DNA from: Corythoichthys intestinalis
Taxonomy: Eukaryota > Chordata > Actinopteri > Syngnathiformes > Syngnathidae
Reading direction: 5' to 3'
Assembly: GCF_030265065.1 (NCBI RefSeq)
Contig: NC_080414.1
Span: 16,223,501 to 16,287,500 of the forward strand
DNA length: 64,000 nt
The translations under genes were made by a program, and so were the position numbers. Of the stretch, positions 1 through 11,751 are shown piece by piece. Under the pieces are notes generated by a model. That model ran no database searches and had not been told where the DNA came from. It saw only the letters and a list, made by a program, of their open reading frames with translations. Position 1 is the stretch's first letter; each line of letters starts with the position of its first letter.

Positions 1-113
1 ACGCGGCCCTTTTTGTCTTTTTGGATCGACTGAGGTAGCATTTAAAGTCAGGTAGCACCTTGGTAACTTCTATAAAAATAATTATACTACTATTTTCAAT
101 TTTGGATTACACC

Positions 114-235
114 AGAGGTGGGTAGAAACGTGTTAACATTTACCCTGTTTTATTTACTAAGAGTTTTTTATTAAGCCATACTTTTTACTTTTACTTGAGT
201 AGATTTGTGAAGAATAAAACGCGACTCTTACTCTC
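114..235. repeat. hAT-like repeat fragment
   Basis: Begins with the 'agaggtgggtag' wording and continues through a 'ttacttttacttgagtag' stretch that is common at the end of fish hAT-type repeats. It stops where the Tc1 element at 236 begins, so the Tc1 copy may have inserted into it. Only one end is visible and no target duplication was found. Confidence 0.3.
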
Positions 236-1701
236 CATATTTTGATGAGGATAGTATGCAAACAATGACAGAAGGGGGGAAAAATAAGAAAGTGAACCAT
301 CACATTTAATATTTTGTGGACCCTCCTTTGGCAGCAAAAACTTCAACCAGACGCTTCCTGTAGCTGCAGATCAGTCTGGCACATCAATCAGGACTAATCT
401 TGGCCCCATTCTTCTCTACAAAACTGCTGTAGTTCAGTCAGATTCCAGGGATGTCTGGCATGACTCGCTGTCTTTAGGTCATGCCACAGCATCTCAATGG
501 GGTTCAAGTCTAGACTTTGACTTGGCCACTCCAGAACGTGTATTTTGTTCTTCTGAAACCATTCTGAAGTTGATTTAGTTCCGTGTTTTGGATCATTGTC
601 TGGTTGCAGCGTCCATGCTCTTTTTAGCTTCAACTGTCTGACGGATGGCCTCAGGTTTTCCTGCAAAACATCCCGGTTAACTTTTAAATTCATTCTTCCA
701 TTAATGATTGCAAGTTGTCCAGGCCCTGAGGTTGCAAAACAGCCCCAAATCATGATGCTCCCTCCACCATGCTTCACTGTGGGGATGAGGTGTTGATGTT
801 GGTGAGCCGTTCCATTTTTCCTCCACACATGACGTTGTGTGTTACTCCCAAACAATTCAACTTTGGTTTCATTAGTCCGCAAAATATTTTGCCAAAACTT
901 CTGCGGAGTGTCCAAGTGCCTTTTTGCAAACATTAAACGAGCAACAGTGTTTTTTTTTAACAGCAGTGGCTTCCTCCATGGTGTCCTCCCATGAATACCA
1001 TTCTTGGCCATAGTTTTACAAATAGTTGATGTGTGCACAGAGATAATGGACTGTGTCAGTGATTTCTGTAAATCTTTAGCAGACACTCTAGGGTTCTCTT
1101 TTATCTTTCTGGGTATTCTGCGCTGAACTCTTGGCATCATCTTTGGTGAACCGCTACTCCTTGGGAGAGAAGCAACAGTGCAAACTCTGCATTTGTAGAC
1201 ATCTTCTCTGACTGTCAATTGAGGAACATCCAGACTTTTAGAGATGGTTTTGTATCCTTTCCCAGCTTTATACAAATCAACAATCCTTGATCGCAGGTCA
1301 TCAGACAGCTCTTTTGACCGAGCCATGATGCACATCAGACAATACTTCTCATCAAGATATTTCTGACCAGGGGTGTTTTATAGTGGGCAGGGCAAATTTA
1401 AACCACTCATCAGTGATTGGGCACACACAAGACTTAAATTTTTTGGTAAAAATTGGTTTCAATTGCTCTTTAAGTCTCCTTAGGCAGAGGGTTCACTTAC
1501 TTATTTTTCCCCCTTCTGTCATTGTTTGCATGCTATCCTCATTAAAATATGAAAATTTATAAACGCTTGAGTGGTTTTAGTTCAAGCAGACACTGTATTT
1601 TCATCTGTGTGATTTTGAGAAAGATCAGATCACATTTGATGGTGATTTTATGCAGAAATGTGAGAAATTCCAAAAGGTTCAGATACCTTTTCATACTACT
1701 G
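236..1701 (-). mobile_element. Tc1-type DNA transposon, left end eroded
   Basis: A Tc1/mariner element with its transposase on the minus strand. Inverted repeats face each other at 236-299 and about 1491-1570, sharing the words 'gcaaacaatgacagaag' and 'atgaggata'. The right end runs on to the usual 'actgta' at 1698-1703. The outermost part of the left repeat is missing and is replaced by hAT-like sequence, so the element is truncated and could not be excised as it stands. Confidence 0.85.
394..1326 (-). pseudogene. Tc1-type transposase, one open frame but inactive
   Basis: 310 codons starting at MARSKELSDD, the usual Tc1 start; an upstream in-frame ATG at 1335 adds only three residues. The helix-turn-helix DNA-binding region comes first, followed by the DDE catalytic domain. 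The second aspartate (QPDNDPKH) and the glutamate (LDLNPIE) are present. The block that normally reads WSDET reads RTNET here, so the first catalytic aspartate is asparagine. The frame stops after REEWGQD. The missing C-terminal codons (ICSYRKRLVEVFAAKGG) continue in another frame just to the left, so a late frameshift has also occurred. Both changes predict a dead enzyme. Confidence 0.85.
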
Positions 1702-1925
1702 TATTTATGACTCTGGTATTACTATTAGGTAATTTATTAAATTTTATTACAATATACTAAACAATCAAATACTTAATACCGCCCCCTGGACTAAAACAGG
1801 ACTAAGTACGACATGGATTAAAAAAAAAAAAAATCCGTCATCTGACTGCGTTTACCGAACCGTGATGCCTGTACCATGACGGTACAGGACGAATACCGTT
1901 ACACTCTTAGTATGCACATACAGTA
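1702..1925. other. No gene seen
   Basis: AT-rich sequence between two Tc1 elements, with a short A run near 1820. No coding or RNA feature was recognised. Confidence 0.5.
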
Positions 1926-2139
1926 CAGTGCTGGCCAAAAGTATTGGCACCCCTGCAATTCTCTCAGATAATTTCACACAGAAAATGATTGCAATTACAA
2001 ATGATTTGGTAGTAATATCTTCATTTATTTTGCTTGCAATGAAAAACACAAAAGAGAATGAAAAAAATTTAAATCATTATCATTGTAGACAAAACCCCAA
2101 AAATGGGCCGGACAAAAGTATTGGCACCCTCAGCCTAAA

Positions 2140-4314
2140 ACTTGGTAGCACAACCTATAGACAAAATAACTGCGGACAACCGCTTCCCGTATTCATCACT
2201 GAGTTTTTTACAATGCTCTGCTGGAATTTTTTACCATTTTTCTTTGGCCAACTGCTCCAGGTCTCTAAGATTTGAAGGGTGCCATTTTCAGATCTCTCCA
2301 CAGGTGTTCCGTGGGATTCAGTCTAGACCTATTGCTGGCTACTTTAGAAGTCTCCACTGCTTTCTCTCAAACCATTTTCTAGTGCTTTTTGAAGTGTGTT
2401 TTGGGTCATTGTCCTGCTGCAAGACCCATAACCTCTGACGGAGAGCCAGCTTTCTCTACATTATGCTGCAAAACTTGTTGGTAGTCTTCAGACTTCAGTA
2501 TGCCATGCACACAGTCAAGCAGTCCAGTGCCAGAGGTAGCAAAGCAACCCCAAAACATCACGGAACCTCAGCCATGTTTGACTATGGGCCAGTGTTATTT
2601 CTTTGAAGGCCTCGTTTTTTCCCCCTGTAAACTCTATGTTGATGCCTTTTCCCCAAAAACTACTTTTGTGTCATCTGACCAGAGAACACTCTTCCAAAAT
2701 GTTTTTGGCTTTCGCAGGTAAGTTTTGTCAAACTCCAACTTGGCTTTTTTATGTCTCTGGGTCAGAAGTGGGGTCTTCCTGGGTATCCTACCGTAGATTC
2801 CCTTTTCATTCAGTTGCTGACACATAGTACAGGTTGACACTGTTGTACCCTTGGACTGCAGAACAGCTTGAACTTGTTTGGATGTCAGTCGAGGTTCTGT
2901 ATCCACTAGCGGTGTAACGGTACACAAAAATCTCGGTTTTGAGGTCACGATTCGGTTCATTTTCGGTACAGTAAGAAAACAAAATGCAAAATATAAATGC
3001 GCTAGTTGTTTATTACACACTTTTGTGGTTTTAACAATAGGAACATTAGCCTATACAAAGCTAGAATTCTGCTCAAAAAGTAGCAGGTATTTAAAGATAA
3101 TAATCCAACAACAATTTGCCTTTCAGACCCCGCGTATTGGTCAGCTTTCTTTCTGAAAGAAAGATGAAAAAAGAAGTCCTGTGCTAATGAGAAAATCAAT
3201 CCCAATGACAAAGATTTTAACATGTATTTTACAAATGAAATGCCAGAATGAATCATTTGTTTTTCTTATGAACGGTTTTCAAAAGCTTTATTGGTGGATT
3301 TTCTCGAGTTAAACCTCCACACAGAAATGAATAAATTGAATTGTGTAAGCAGGATCTGTGTATTATTCTTATTATTATTATTACAGTTGTTTTAGCTCAT
3401 TTCATTTTATTTAAATGGGCTATTATTTATTTTATTATGTGTTTATATTTTACAAATGTGATGCAGTATTCATTTATATTGTATATTTTATGTTGTATAA
3501 CTTTAGTTCCAATGTGAATATTGGTTCCTACTTGTTTTGTTTTGGTAGGAGGGTTTTGTATTGAACACGGGGCCATGTTGGTTATTATTATAGTCAACTG
3601 TGCCCCGATCTACCACTCAAGAGATCTGATGGACTTAAAAAGTGGGTTACGATTGCATATTAGTTTGAAAATCGACCGGATCCACCGTATTTTTACACGA
3701 GTGACTTCCGGTCTGCCCGATCCTAGTTACCGGTAGTAGTATTGACGCAGGAGGCTCGCGCCTCGCATCAAATAATAAACTCTGCCGTTCTTTTTGCGTG
3801 CGTCGTGTTGAGCCGCTTCTGGGATGCGTCTAACACGCGGCCGCACTGCGACTAGTGTGCAGTTTCACTGCGTTCTCGCGCCGTTGACGTTTCTGGGTTA
3901 TACTGTCCACAGTCCTACTGTGTTGGTCCTCATTATAGTAGAGAGAAGACGGAGTAAATATAATCTACTCAAAGAAACTGTAACCCGATCGACTCACAGC
4001 CTCGAAAAGTAAAGGTTACATTACGTCAGAAACTCGTTCGGTACGCCTCCGTTCCGAACCGAGCACCACATACCGAAACGTTTCAATACAAATACATGTA
4101 CCGTTACATCCGTAGTATCCACCATCTTTCGTTGAAATCTCTCCTCAGTTTTTCTTTTCCGTCCGCAGTGCAATGGGCTTTACACTTATTGATAACACTG
4201 CGCACGGTAGACAAAGGAACATTCAGGTCTTTGGAGATGGGCTTGCGCATGCTTCCTCACTATTTTGCCTCTCGAGTCGTCAGACAGTTCTTTGGTCTTC
4301 TTTCTTTTCTCCAT
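2140..4314 (-). pseudogene. Tc1-type transposase remnant in two parts
   Basis: The N-terminal part starts at 4314 with MEKRKKTKELSDDSRGK, in the region up to 4123 on the minus strand. The middle part at 2634-2898 contains PRLTSKQVQAVLQ and LWSDDTKVVFGE, including the first catalytic aspartate. The C-terminal half lies at about 2140-2630 in other frames. The hAT insertion at 2907-4114 separates the first two parts, and there are further frameshifts. The gene is dead. Confidence 0.8.
2907..4114. mobile_element. hAT-type element, non-autonomous, in a Tc1 element
   Basis: 1,208 bp with terminal inverted repeats TAGCGGTGTAACGGTAC (left) and GTACCGTTACATCCGTA (right). It is flanked by a perfect 8-bp target duplication, GTATCCAC, at 2899-2906 and 4115-4122. 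The TIR wording and the 8-bp duplication fit the hAT superfamily. No transposase was recognised inside. The 3600-4020 part is richer in CG than the surroundings. A related but longer element lies at 43614-45314. Confidence 0.9.
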
Positions 4315-4793
4315 GCTCAATGTGGTACACACAAGGACACGGGACAGAAGTTGAGTCCGCTTTAATCCATTTTAACTGGCTGCAAGTGTGATTTAGCTAT
4401 TGCCACCACCTGTTATGTGCCACAGGTAAGTTTCAGTTGCTTTTAATTACACAAATTAGAGAAGCATCACATGATTTTTCAAAGGGTACCAATACTTTTG
4501 CCCGGCCCATTTTTGGAGTTTTGTGTAAAATGATAATGATTTGATTTTTTTCCATTCTCTTTTGTGTTTTTTCATTACAAACAAAATAAATCAAGGTATT
4601 ACTACCAAAGCATTTTTAATTGCAATCATTTTCTGGTAGAAATTGAGCATTATCCGACAGAATTGCAGGGGTGCCAATACTTTTGGCTAGCACTGTATAC
4701 AATATTTTTCTGTTGCTGGGTGCATAAGTCTATCCTGAGATGCCTTCTGACATCATCTCCATCTGCTTTTTGTCTTGCTCACTTTTTTTGCAG

Positions 4794-5012
4794 GGGATAT
4801 TTTCCGCCTTAACGAACACTCAAAACTCTTCAGAAACTAACTGTCCTCATTTTTTTGTGTATGTACACACTTCTTATCCAGGTTCCCCCCACAGCCCAGA
4901 CCCCGAAGTCCCTGTATCCACCACCTCGGCCCTAGAAGAGATGGCGCTTTACAGCAACAAGCGCAAATTGCGACAAGGGCGCCGCAGCTTGGAGACGGCT
5001 GTCCCCACGTAA
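4794..5012 (+). CDS. Likely last coding exon of an unnamed gene
   Basis: An open frame ends in a stop at 5010-5012 after the basic tail NKRKLRQGRRSLETAVPT. Two acceptor sites fit. One is a strong pyrimidine tract ending 'tttttttgcag' at 4793. The other is 'ttatccag' at 4881, which would give an exon of 4882-5012 entered in phase 1. The last ~27 residues (from SALEEMALYSN) look like real protein because of their CG-rich codons, unlike the AT-rich surroundings. I do not recognise the gene. It runs in the same direction as cdv3, and upstream exons would lie left of the window. Confidence 0.45.
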   Translation, partial: GIFSALTNTQNSSETNCPHFFVYVHTSYPGSPHSPDPEVPVSTTSALEEMALYSNKRKLRQGRRSLETAVPT

Positions 5013-6547
5013 CACCTCACTTCGACACCAGTTAACACTACACAAGAAGAGTCATCCTATCCAGTCTTGCCTTCAAACACCACGAAGACCCACCACGCTT
5101 CCTCCCACTCCTGCTAACGCTCTTTTTTTTTTTTAGCCTTTTTATTTGATTGTTCTTAACCGCCCAAAGACAAAAAAAAGTTCTAGTTGTAACATGTGGA
5201 AAAAAAATATTTTGACTAGATTGTAAAATGTTGTTTTTGGAGTGTAAATAATAGTGAGATGCCATCCTGCTACCTTCACACACAAGCGTTCAGAAAACAA
5301 TTTGCATATCGAGCATCATTGTCGCACTGCCACGCGGATTTTTAAACAAGTAAGTTATTGTTTTTAGTCATTTTACATCTATTTCTGGCTGTATTATGTG
5401 CACGGCAAAGATGTAGTATCACAATATGGGAGAGAAAAGAAGTTAGAAGTACTTTAAAAAATGAACGGTACTTTTTTTTAATGTTTTAATCATCATTGAA
5501 GTTGTGTTCCGGCGTGATGTGAAGGTAGCGGATGCTTTATTTTTCTGCCCGTCGAGGCTAATTTAATAATCTGACGACACTGAGAGATCATTTTTCTTAT
5601 GGTGTGAATAATGTACAAAATATGAACGCAAGCTAGTAAAAACTGAGCCAAAGTGTCATCTGGATTTGGACGGCACGTGTCGCATTTTTATTTTATTTTT
5701 CCGTTTTGGTTCAATAATCAAAAGAAACTGAAATCAAACCACGCCGTCGATCATATCAGCTTCTGTATCCGACATTTTGCGTAATCATATAGTTTAATAA
5801 TTTTAGGTGGTCTAATTCTAGTGGTTCAAATCAAGTTTGCTAATAGCTCATTTTCCAGTTTACCAGTTTTTATTTTTTAGTTTGGTTTTTTTTAAGCGTA
5901 TTTTCTAACGTAATTCAATTCCGTAGCGCTGAACTACGATAGAAAGTTAATTTAATTTGAATGTCAAATGTAGAGTTAATACATTTATGTTTTGTACATG
6001 AATTTCATATGTCTAACTGGGAGAAAGAATATGGGTCTCTTTTCTGTCCAGACCCAGTTGACAGGTTCCATTGAACGGGGCTAAAAAGACGAAAGAAAAA
6101 GCAAATGTGTGCTCTGCTATTCGTTCTCTGTAAAGACACAAATCAATGGTTTAATTTTTATAAATAAACGTTTCAAAGTCATGAAAAATACTTGTCTCGA
6201 TGTTGTTTTTTTACCTCCCCTGTTCGCTTGGTGGGGCTTTACAGTACCTAATGGGGTTAAAATGGAACATCCGGGTACTTGTCATCATGTTAATTATGAA
6301 ATAATCAAGTTGATGTCATGCAACAGTAATGGAAATATTTTAAATGTATTATTCGTGTTATTTTTGACTTCACACGACCACTTACTTGGCTGTCGGCTAA
6401 TTTAGTTCATATGCACGGGTTTAAAACTAGTCTTTATCGAATTAGCCGGTGTTAGCAAACTTGGAAAAAGCATGGGCACCACCTACCATAATTTTTAGAA
6501 CAACAGGCCAGAAAACAAGATAGGCAGTTAGTTTTTTTTTAATAATA
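5013..6547. other. Gene-free stretch, possible 3' UTR
   Basis: This follows the putative terminal exon and may carry its 3' untranslated region. An AATAAA-type signal occurs near 6164. Otherwise it is AT-rich, with T runs at 5122-5134 and no coding potential or recognised repeat family. Confidence 0.4.
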
Positions 6548-7200
6548 CAGTGATCCCTCGCTACTGCACGCTTCAAACTTTGCGCCCTCAGTCCATCGTG
6601 GAATTTTTTTTTCCAATTGAGAAATAAATAAAATACAGACGAGCTGGTCTGATCCAATCACGTTGTCTTCCTCTCCCTCCTGGTGCTTTTCTTGGTCTGG
6701 CAGTGCATTGGAATTGCTTATTAAAGTTAACGATGATTGACCGACGGTTGGGTATGATCTTGCCAGAGATGCGAACTTCAAAGCGCCGCATGCGTCAATC
6801 ATCGTTTAGCTTGGTAAACAGTTGCTGTGGCAACTCATTGTAAGTGAGCAGCTTGAGCGGATTTGAGTGGACTCACTCAATGAAGCATTTTAAAAAGACA
6901 GAATTTTTTATACTTTATTCATGTTTAAAAATAAGTCGATGGGACAGTAACATGTTTATAACTTACCATAATTGTTACATTTGAAGTGCTTAAAAACCAT
7001 TTATTAAGTTTTTTTTAATTATACTTTGGGGGAAAAAAGTGAAAGAAAAAAAACATGTCTTATATGTATCTCTTTCCAATGCTAAATCTGAATAAATGCA
7101 TTGAACACACACAGGAATTTTATTTATTTATTTTTTTTGAGGGGGGGGGGGCGCTACTTCGTGGTTTTTCACTTATTGCAGCGGGTTCTGGTATTATATT
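6548..7200. mobile_element. Pogo/Tigger-like non-autonomous element, right end missing
   Basis: It starts 'cagtgatccctcgctact' after a TA (6546-6547). It runs through the same internal sequence as the complete copy at 32557-33166 up to 'gcgggttctgg' near 7190. The final inverted repeat, expected to read 'cgagggatcactg', is absent, so the right end was lost before or at the LINE insertion. The TA target and TIR wording fit Tc1/mariner-pogo elements. Confidence 0.7.
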
Positions 7201-7217
7201 CAAATACTTCATATCTC
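7201..7217. repeat. Target site duplication of the LINE (left copy)
   Basis: CAAATACTTCATATCTC, identical to 11053-11069. Together they bracket the LINE exactly and mark its insertion. Confidence 0.9.
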
Positions 7218-10200
7218 TTTTCTCTCTGCTACCAGATCTTGACTGCTATGATTTAATATTGGCTGGTGATTTGAATTGCACTTTGAATCCTGCTCTTGAC
7301 CGGTCTAGCTCTAAATCCACGGCATTTAGTAAATCTGCCATTTGCATTAATGAATTTCTTGATGCATATGGAGTAGTGGACCCTTGGAGATTCAGGTATC
7401 CTACATCTAAGCAATTTTCATTCTTCTCCCCGGTACACCAAAGCTACTCCAGAATTGATTATTTTTTGATCGATCAAAAACTATTACATTTGGTGACTCA
7501 AGTGGAATACGCCAGCATTGTGATATCGGATCATGCACCAGTCATATTGCAGCTGAACTTTCCAGAAAATGCCCAAAATTATTTTTGGCGTCTAAATTGC
7601 AGATATTTGTCAGATGACAAGTTTGTTGAATTCATCAACACACAAATTGACCTCTTCTTGGATCTAAACGAAACACCAGGGATTACTTATTCCTTAATTT
7701 GGGAGACCTTAAAAGCTTATTTAAGGGGACAAGTGATATCCTATATTGCCACAGAAAATAAATTAAAGACAAAAAGAGCCTCACAGCTAATGGATCGTAT
7801 TAAAGAAGTAGACCAATTACACGCAATAAGACCCACAAATCGCTTATATAAGGAAAGAATCTTGCTCCAAACAGAATTTGACTCCATTACCAACAATAGG
7901 GCCATTGACCAGTATCTACGATCCCGTCTTACTTTTTACGAACATAGCGATCGCGCTGGCAAGCTGTTATCTCACCAGCTAAAACAGTCATCTACTGCAG
8001 GCTTTATAGCAGCAATTAAAGATGAACAAGGGCGTATATTAACAGACCAAAAAGCCATCAATACAGAATTTAAATCATTTTATGAAAAGCTCTACTCCTC
8101 CACAGTATTTGACCAAACTTCAACTGAATCATTTTTTAATGACATTAACTTACCCACGCTACAGGAGGTGGATAAAAAATCACTTGAATCTGATATTACA
8201 CAGTCCGAAATTAGTGATGCCATCAGAAAAATGAAACCTGGGACTGCTCCTGGCCCGGATGGTTTTCCTATAAGCTTCTTTAAAAAATTTAAAACCAAAC
8301 TAGTTCCACTCCTGTTTAAGGTTTGCGAAGAGATTCTTGATAAAAAAGTCCTTCCGGAAACTATGACACAAGCAACAATTTCTCTCCTGTTAAAAAAGGA
8401 CAGAGACCCTTTGCTCTGCGAATCATACCGCCCAATTAGCCTCCTGAACTGTGATTACAAAATAATATCAAAAGTGTTAGCAAGTAGGTTAGAAAAAGTA
8501 TTATCAAAACTAATACACCCCGATCAGACAGGATTTATGACTGGTAGGCAAATTTCTGACAATCTGCGTCGTGTCTTGAATGTAACTTATCAACGAAACG
8601 ACGCCTCACCACAAGTTGTGATCTCTCTAGATGCACAAAAAGCATTTGACAGAATTGAATACAATTTCCTATTTGCTGCACTTAAGGAATTTGGATTTGG
8701 CCCAGTATTTCGGTCTTGGATTTGTATTTTATATGCGACACCGCAGGCTTCAATACGAACAAACAAAACCGCGTCAGATTTCTTCCCTCTTTTCCGTGGG
8801 ACAAGGCAGGGCTGCCCATTAAGTCCCTTGCTTTTTAATATCGCTATTGAACCTTTGGCAATTATGCTTAGAGAAACTGCCCCGTTGACTGGAATACAAA
8901 GAGGAGGACAAATCAACAAATTATCTTTATATGCAGATGATCTTCTTCTCTTTCTTTCTAATCCACTCAACACTATCCCTTTAGCTCTTGCTGTTATTAC
9001 TAAATATGGACTAGTGTCCGGCTATAAGTTAAATCTGTCCAAAAGCGTACTATTTCCAATTAACGAAAAAGCCCAACAATTGAATTTCCAAGGCTTCCCA
9101 TTTAAGGTAAATAAAGACCACTTTACTTACCTAGGTGTGGAGGTTACTTATAACTATAAAAGATTATTTGAGAATAATTTCACTAAAGCACTTAATAAGG
9201 TCAAACAAGATTTAAAGAGATGGTCAAATCTGCCTCTGTCCCTGGTGGGAAGGATTAATTCGGTAAAAATGTATATATTGCCCAAATTTCTTTATCTGTT
9301 TAAAATGATTCCAGTTTTCATCCCTAAAGCCTATTTTAAAGAATTGGATAAACACCTGTCAATGTTCATTTGGAATAAAACTACACCTCGAATTAGGAGA
9401 GAGTTCCTGGAAAGAAAAAAAGAACATGGTGGCCTTGCGTTACCAAATTTCCTCTACTACTACTGGGCTGCAAACATTCAAATGCTATTATTCTGGCTTG
9501 AAGATGGCTCAGAGCCTGATTCCCCACCATGGGTCATGATGGAAAAACATTCCAGCGAGCCAGTCTCTCTTGGTTCCCTAATATGTAGCTCTTTGCCACT
9601 GAGTAAAAATAATTGGACAAACAATGAAATTGTACGTGGCTCCTTAAAAATCTGGTTTCAGTTTAGAAGACATTTTCAATTCAGGTGCACTTTAACTGCA
9701 ACACCCATTACTTCCAATGTCCACTTCGCACCATCACTTATTGATCCATCTTTTCAGCGATGGAAAAAGGGAGGTCTATCGTGCATAAAAGATCTCTTTA
9801 GAAATGACAAATTTGTTGCTTTTAACCAACTAAGAGAAGATTTCGGCCTGTCACAATCAGATTTCTTTAGATATGTACAAGTTCGTAGTTATGTGAAAGA
9901 AACATTCTCACTTACTTTACCACCGAAAACCTGGCTTGACGACTGTTTAGAATTGGACCCCTCCATTAAAGGTGTCGTCTCAGCTCTTTACGACAGGATT
10001 CAGAGTGCGGCATCTCCATCATTAAATCATTTGAAACTCAAATGGGAGGAAGAGTTGGGCGAGCAGCTTACTGATAACACCTGGCAAGCTGCTATTAGTT
10101 CAATCCATTCATCATCTATATGTATAAGACATGGTTTAATCCAGTTCAAGATTCTTCATAGGTTACACTGGCCACCAAGTAAAATTTCAAAACTGCATAC

Positions 10201-10618
10201 AGGTGCCGATCCAGCATGTCCAAGATGTGGCCTTACCCCAGCTAATTTGAGCCATATGTTTTGGTTGTGTCCCAAGCTTTATGCATTCTGGAGAGAGATT
10301 TTCAATGCACTGTCCTCCTTATGCAACAAGGATATTGCGCCAAACTGCACAACAGCGTTGTTTGGGATTGTCCCATCAAAGATGTTAGTTTCATTTCACC
10401 AGGCCAGTGCAATAGCTTTTATTACTTTACTCGCTAGGCGCATGATTTTATTTAATTGGAAAAAAACTGAGCCTCCATATTTTAAGAGCTTGATTGAAGA
10501 CGTCATGGCCAACCTAAAATTGGAACACTTGAGACATGTTTCTAATGGCTCTCTCCAGACCTATGAAAAAACATGGCATCCATTTATAACCTTTTTTCAG
10601 ACTGAATTTAAAACCTAG
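7218..10618 (+). CDS. LINE ORF2 protein, partial (endonuclease C-term and reverse transcriptase)
   Basis: About 1,130 codons without a stop. They begin in the endonuclease (AGDLNCTLNPALDRSSSK, then SDHAPV), where the frame enters straight from flanking DNA. The reverse transcriptase follows: GTAPGPDGFP, SYRPISLLNCDYKI, SLDAQKAFDR, RGTRQGCPLSPLLFN and the catalytic YADD at 8930-8941. A C-terminal cysteine/histidine motif, CPRCGLTPANLSHMFWLC, sits near 10218-10271. Motif wording and the C-terminal finger place it in the L1/Tx1 group. The enzyme copies LINE RNA at nicked DNA. The truncated copy lacks the endonuclease active-site N-terminus. Confidence 0.92.
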
Positions 10619-11052
10619 CTTTAGCGACCATCCAATGTGTAACAACCTTGCTTCCCCTTTATTTATTTATTTACTCATTCTATAATGAGTTCTCTGCTTT
10701 ATATTCCAAGGTATTCAGATTCCCATATATTGTTTTGAAAATAATGCTGAACTTATGTGCCCCTCATGAAATACTCTTGGGTGCTGCCCAGTTCTTCCTA
10801 CCTACCCATAGAGCCTGTGCTCCCCCTGAATCTTTGGAGTGGAATCATCAAATTAAGTAGCCGTATCTGATATCCCAGACTATGTACTTGTGTATGGTTA
10901 GTCTATGTTGTTTGAGTGTGTGCACTGATTGCTGCTTCAGTGTCAGTTTTTGGATAGCATTAATAGTCTGTTTTTGTTTATTCTATGTTGTTCTATATTG
11001 TTTATTATATGTTGCTTTGTTATGGAAAAACCATTAAAAAGATTTGAAACAA
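7218..11052 (+). mobile_element. L1/Tx1-type LINE, 5'-truncated
   Basis: A non-LTR retrotransposon cut off at the 5' side inside the endonuclease domain. It carries almost all of ORF2 (7218-10618) and a ~430-bp 3' UTR ending in 'aaaaagatttgaaacaa'. A perfect 17-bp target duplication surrounds it (7201-7217 and 11053-11069). The uncorrupted duplication and the open reading frame point to a recent insertion. ORF1, the promoter and the endonuclease N-terminus are missing, so it cannot move by itself. Confidence 0.92.
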
Positions 11053-11069
11053 CAAATACTTCATATCTC
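11053..11069. repeat. Target site duplication of the LINE (right copy)
   Basis: A perfect copy of 7201-7217. Confidence 0.9.
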
Positions 11070-11338
11070 ACCTGTTCAGACACGCCTATCCATAATAGTC
11101 CCTAATTTCTTGTGTCTGGTTTTTTATTATTTGTTTCATTAGTAATGTTATTGCATTTACATCTCTTTTAGTATCTTCAATTTGTCTTTAACGCTCTATA
11201 TTTTATTTAGTGTTCTCAAACAACTTTAATTTGTTTAAATGTTTTTTTTTAATGATTGTGCGGTGTCCTCGAGTGCCAGAAAGGTGCCTTCAAATAAAAT
11301 GTAGTATTATTGTTATTAAATATACATATACACATATA

Positions 11339-11749
11339 CATGTTTTTATTATACTTTGGGGAAAAAGAGAAAAAAATGTCTTAGGTGTATCATCTTCCAA
11401 TGATAGATCTGAATTCAATTTTATTTGTACATTGAACGCATTTTTGGGGGGTAGAGGGGGTGCTACTTCGCGGTTTTTCACTTATCGTTGTGGGTTCTGG
11501 TCCCCATTAGCCACGAAAAACGAGGGATCAATGTACTTTTCAAATCATCATTTTAATAAAAATAAATCCCCCACAATATCTTACAAGTCTTATATGTATC
11601 TCTTTACAAGTCTAAATCTGAATAAATACATCGAACACACACAAAATAAATAAATAAATAATTGGTGGGGGAACGCTTCTTCGTGGTTTTTCACTTATCG
11701 CGGGAGGTTCTGATCTACATTAACCGCGGAAAACGAGGTATCACTGTAT
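11339..11749. mobile_element. Two right-end fragments of the pogo/Tigger-like repeat
   Basis: Two successive partial copies, 11339-11535 and about 11536-11749. Each contains the 'cttcg(c/t)ggtttttcacttatcg' block and a right inverted repeat ('aaaaacgagggatcaatgta', then 'aaaacgaggtatcactg' followed by TA). They belong to the family at 6548 and 32557. Both lack left halves. Confidence 0.65.
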
Positions 11750-11751
11750 TC

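Larger units (their letters stand above)
1926..4695 (-). mobile_element. Tc1-type transposon split by a hAT element
   Basis: The left end, starting 'cagtgctggccaaaag' with a TA at 1924-1925, matches the inverted right end at 4500-4695, which finishes 'cactg' followed by TA. Without the hAT insertion at 2907-4114 and its duplicated 8 bp, the element is about 1.55 kb, the normal Tc1 length. Its transposase reads on the minus strand and is degraded. Confidence 0.85.

Noticed and set aside
7055-7217. N-terminal extension of the LINE frame
   Set aside because: These codons come from the pogo-like repeat and the target duplication, not from the LINE.
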